From Salinibacterium sp. (GTDB lineage: Bacteria > Actinomycetota > Actinomycetes > Actinomycetales > Microbacteriaceae), in contig JADGNA010000008.1 of the NCBI GenBank assembly GCA_015234465.1, forward strand, positions 62,001-126,000: a stretch of DNA of 64,000 nt, written 5' to 3'. The notes under the pieces are model-generated. The model was not told the DNA's origin. It was given only the letters and a program-made list of their open reading frames with translations, and searched no databases. Within the stretch, counting starts at the first letter, position 1. Each line of letters begins with the position of its first letter. Below, in pieces: positions 61,896 to 64,000 of the stretch. The position numbers were made by a program, and so were the translations under genes.

Positions 61896-63092
61896 ATGAC
61901 GGTGCACGGATCGTGGACGCGGGCGGCCGAATCCGCCATGCTGCTGGGCGCGGACGGCACGCTCAGCCAGACCATCTTCGCGGAGATGACCGCGCTCGCC
62001 TCGCGGCACGGTGCCGTCAACCTCGGCCAGGGCTTCCCCGACGAGGACGGCCCGGCCGAAGTGCTCGAGGCCGCGCGGCAGGCCATCAGCGACGGCATCA
62101 ACCAGTACCCGCCCGGCATCGGCCTGCCCGTGCTGCGGGAGGCGATCACGCAGCACCAGCGCCGCTTCTACGGCCTCGAGGTCGACCCCGACACCGAGGT
62201 CATGGTCACGGCGGGGGCGACCGAGGCCATCGCCGCGACGATCCTCGCCCTGACGGAGCCGGGCGACGAGGTGCTCACCTTCTCCCCCTTCTACGACTCC
62301 TACGGCGCCATGATCGGGCTCGCACGCGCGGAGCACCGCACGGTGCCGCTCCGCGGGCCGCGCTTCGAGCCCGACCACGACGAACTGCGGGCCGCCGTCA
62401 ACGACCGCACCCGCATCATCCTCATCAACGACCCCCACAACCCCACGGGCAGCGTCTTCAGCCGCGAGACGCTCGAGCTCGTCGTCGAGCTCGCGCACCG
62501 GCACGACGCCATCATCATGACCGACGAGGTCTACGAACACCTCGTCTTCGACGCGCCCCATGTGCCGATCGCCACCCTGCCGGGGGCTGCAGAACGCACC
62601 GTCTCGATCTCGAGCGGAGGCAAGACCTTCAACGCGACCGGCTGGAAGGTCGGGTGGCTGACGGCTCCCGCCCAGCTCCTCCAGCCGATCCTCGCGGTCA
62701 AGCAGTTCCTCACCTACAGCAACGCGGCGCCATTCCAACCGGCGATCGCGGCGGGGCTCGGCCTCGACGATGCCTTCTTCGCCGCGGCATCCGCGACCCT
62801 CCGTCGACGCCGCGACGCGCTGGCCGAGGGACTCACTGCGGCGGGCTTCGCGGTGCAGCTGCCTGCCGCCGGCTACTTCATCGTCGCGGATGCCGGAGCC
62901 CTCGGCGCGACGGATGCCCACGACTTCTGCCGCGCACTGCCGGAGCGTGCGGGAGTCGCCGCGGTGCCGCTGACGGCCTTTGTGCATCCCGAACAGCGGG
63001 ACTCCGTTGCCACCCTCGTGCGCTTCGCATTCTGCAAGCGCGATGAGGTCATCGCCGAGGCATCCGAGAGGCTCCTGGCGCTACGCTCCTAG
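61896..63092 (+). CDS. Class I/II PLP aminotransferase (DapC/kynurenine-aminotransferase-like)
   Basis: 398 aa, ATG 61896 with GAGAGG upstream. Fold-type I motifs are VNLGQGFPDEDGP, YPPGIGLPVLREAI, VTAGATEAIAATILAL, NDPHNPTGSVFS (Asn and Pro near the cofactor), MTDEVYEHLVFD, and SSGGKTFNATGWKVGW with the PLP Lys. The closest group holds N-succinyldiaminopimelate, methionine and kynurenine aminotransferases. The substrate is not decided by sequence alone. Its stop overlaps the convergent kinase stop by four bases. Confidence 0.92.
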   Translation: MTVHGSWTRAAESAMLLGADGTLSQTIFAEMTALASRHGAVNLGQGFPDEDGPAEVLEAARQAISDGINQYPPGIGLPVLREAITQHQRRFYGLEVDPDTEVMVTAGATEAIAATILALTEPGDEVLTFSPFYDSYGAMIGLARAEHRTVPLRGPRFEPDHDELRAAVNDRTRIILINDPHNPTGSVFSRETLELVVELAHRHDAIIMTDEVYEHLVFDAPHVPIATLPGAAERTVSISSGGKTFNATGWKVGWLTAPAQLLQPILAVKQFLTYSNAAPFQPAIAAGLGLDDAFFAAASATLRRRRDALAEGLTAAGFAVQLPAAGYFIVADAGALGATDAHDFCRALPERAGVAAVPLTAFVHPEQRDSVATLVRFAFCKRDEVIAEASERLLALRS

Positions 63093-64000
63093 TCGTCGAG
63101 TCGGTGCAGTGGCAGCGTGAACGCGAAGGCGGTGCCCGCGCCCACCTCGCTCTCGGCCGAGAGCGTGCCACCGTGGGCCGTGACGATCGCCTTCGTGATC
63201 GACAGCCCGAGACCAACGCCCTGCACGGCGGCGCGCGTCGCGGTCGAGGCGCGGAAGAAACGCGTCGACAGCATCGCGATCTCGTCGGGCGGGATCCCCA
63301 TGCCGGTGTCGCGCACCGTGATGCGCACGACGGAGCCGAGCGGCTCGACCGACACCGTGACCGTCCCTCCCCTCGGCGTGAACTTGATCGCGTTCGAGAG
63401 CAGGTTGTCGCACGCCTGCGCGATGCGGGTCGCATCGCCGTAGACGATCGGCCGCGTCGCCGGGGTGTTGCAGATCAGCAGCACATTGGCGGCGTGTGAG
63501 GCGGGCCTCGCCGACTCGACGGATGCCTCCACCACGGCGTTGACGTCGACCTCCGCCTCCTCGATCGGGAACTTGTGGGCCGCGACCTGTGCCGTGAAGA
63601 GCAGGTCGCCGACCAGCCGGAGCAGGCGGTGGGCGTTGCGCTCGGCAACCCCCAGGTACTGCAACTGCTCCTCCGTCAGGGGGTCGGTCGCGTCCCGCAT
63701 GAGTTCCAGATAGCCGAGGATCGAGCTGACGGGGGTGCGCAGTTCGTGCGAGACGAGCCCGACGAACTCATCCTGGAGCTTCGCAAGCTCCTTCACATCG
63801 CTCACGTCGGTGCCGACGAAGATGTAGCCGACCGTGCGGCCGTTCTCGTCGATTCGCGGGGTGACGGCGACGTGCGCCGCGAGGGCGTCGCCGTTGCTCT
63901 TGAGATAGGTCCAGTCGCGGTCCTCTGAGCCACCGAGCCTGGCGACCTCCACGAGGGCGGAGAAGCCAGGGTTGAGCACGGTCGCGCCGGCCGGGTAGCC
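63089..64000 (-). CDS. PAS-domain sensor histidine kinase, 5' end outside window
   Basis: The C-terminal 303 residues are present and the frame stays open to the right edge, so the true start lies outside. The end of a PAS/PAC domain (WTYLKSNGDALAAHVAVTPRIDENGRTVGYIFVGTDVSDVKE) is followed by a HisKA domain with FVGLVSHELRTPVSSILGYLELM (phosphorylated His). The ATPase domain has DNLLSNAIKFTP (N box), VRDTGMGIP (G1) and GVGLGLSITKAIV (G2). No response regulator is in the window. Confidence 0.93.
   Translation of the reverse strand, partial: GYPAGATVLNPGFSALVEVARLGGSEDRDWTYLKSNGDALAAHVAVTPRIDENGRTVGYIFVGTDVSDVKELAKLQDEFVGLVSHELRTPVSSILGYLELMRDATDPLTEEQLQYLGVAERNAHRLLRLVGDLLFTAQVAAHKFPIEEAEVDVNAVVEASVESARPASHAANVLLICNTPATRPIVYGDATRIAQACDNLLSNAIKFTPRGGTVTVSVEPLGSVVRITVRDTGMGIPPDEIAMLSTRFFRASTATRAAVQGVGLGLSITKAIVTAHGGTLSAESEVGAGTAFAFTLPLHRLDD

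Overview
The window is chromosomal DNA of a high-GC actinobacterium, most likely a member of the Microbacteriaceae. Supporting signs are the fused 2-oxoglutarate decarboxylase/dehydrogenase (Kgd), a SigR-RsrA pair, GuaB1, HisN, a DUF3039 protein, RamB with the glyoxylate genes, an actinobacterial-type ssrA tag, and many genes whose start codon follows a TANNNT -10 box by 6-7 bases (leaderless transcripts). No phage, IS element or CRISPR array was seen. Most of the window is dense housekeeping sequence with short intergenic gaps.

Layout. 1-9235: guaB1 (cut by the window edge), kgd, rsrA-sigR, and divergently aroA-rsgA-hisN. 9237-13469: two divergent MFS exporters sharing a short operator-like region, a small glycine-zipper protein and a YigZ-family protein. 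13473-21406: the trans-translation and division block (ssrA, a lipoprotein, a PLP decarboxylase, smpB, ftsX, ftsE, prfB). A two-anchor heptad-repeat protein on the opposite strand sits between ftsE and prfB. 21455-29511: a GyrI-like protein and a Tad pilus locus in two parts (small pilin/TadE genes, then tadC-tadB-tadA), separated by a PadR/permease pair and an FAH-family enzyme. 29593-33693: tRNA-Leu, DedA, and a manganese-type ABC importer with its DtxR/MntR-family repressor. 33811-39109: a five-gene leftward operon murL-murD2-flavoprotein monooxygenase-rph-rdgB. 39170-45413: pncB, a palindromic repeat cluster, ramB and the glyoxylate-shunt genes aceB and aceA. 45472-48733: GntR, DUF3039 and an ABC exporter. 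48995-60242: a cell-wall glycopolymer (teichoic-acid-like) locus in two arms, around a heterodimeric ABC exporter and an EcsC-like protein. 60327-64000: an HtrA-type protease, an aminotransferase and a truncated sensor kinase.

How the genes work together. MurD2 and MurL together would supply the D-glutamate of peptidoglycan by adding L-Glu to UDP-MurNAc-peptide and epimerising it afterwards. The wall locus combines a nucleotidyltransferase, two GT2 glycosyltransferases, a CDP-alcohol phosphotransferase, a CDP-glycerol glycerophosphotransferase-like enzyme and a TagGH-type exporter. The Mn importer and its repressor form one operon with a dyad over its promoter. RamB lies divergent from aceB with overlapping dyads between them. 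SigR has a matching promoter in front of its own gene, inside the first codons of aroA.

The most unusual items are the murL-murD2-monooxygenase operon, the 20+20 heptad protein, a promoter-proximal motif shared by both halves of the Tad locus, a CDP-alcohol phosphotransferase with His in place of the last motif Asp, and a recurring GGATGC/GCATCC hexamer that carries otherwise rare codons.
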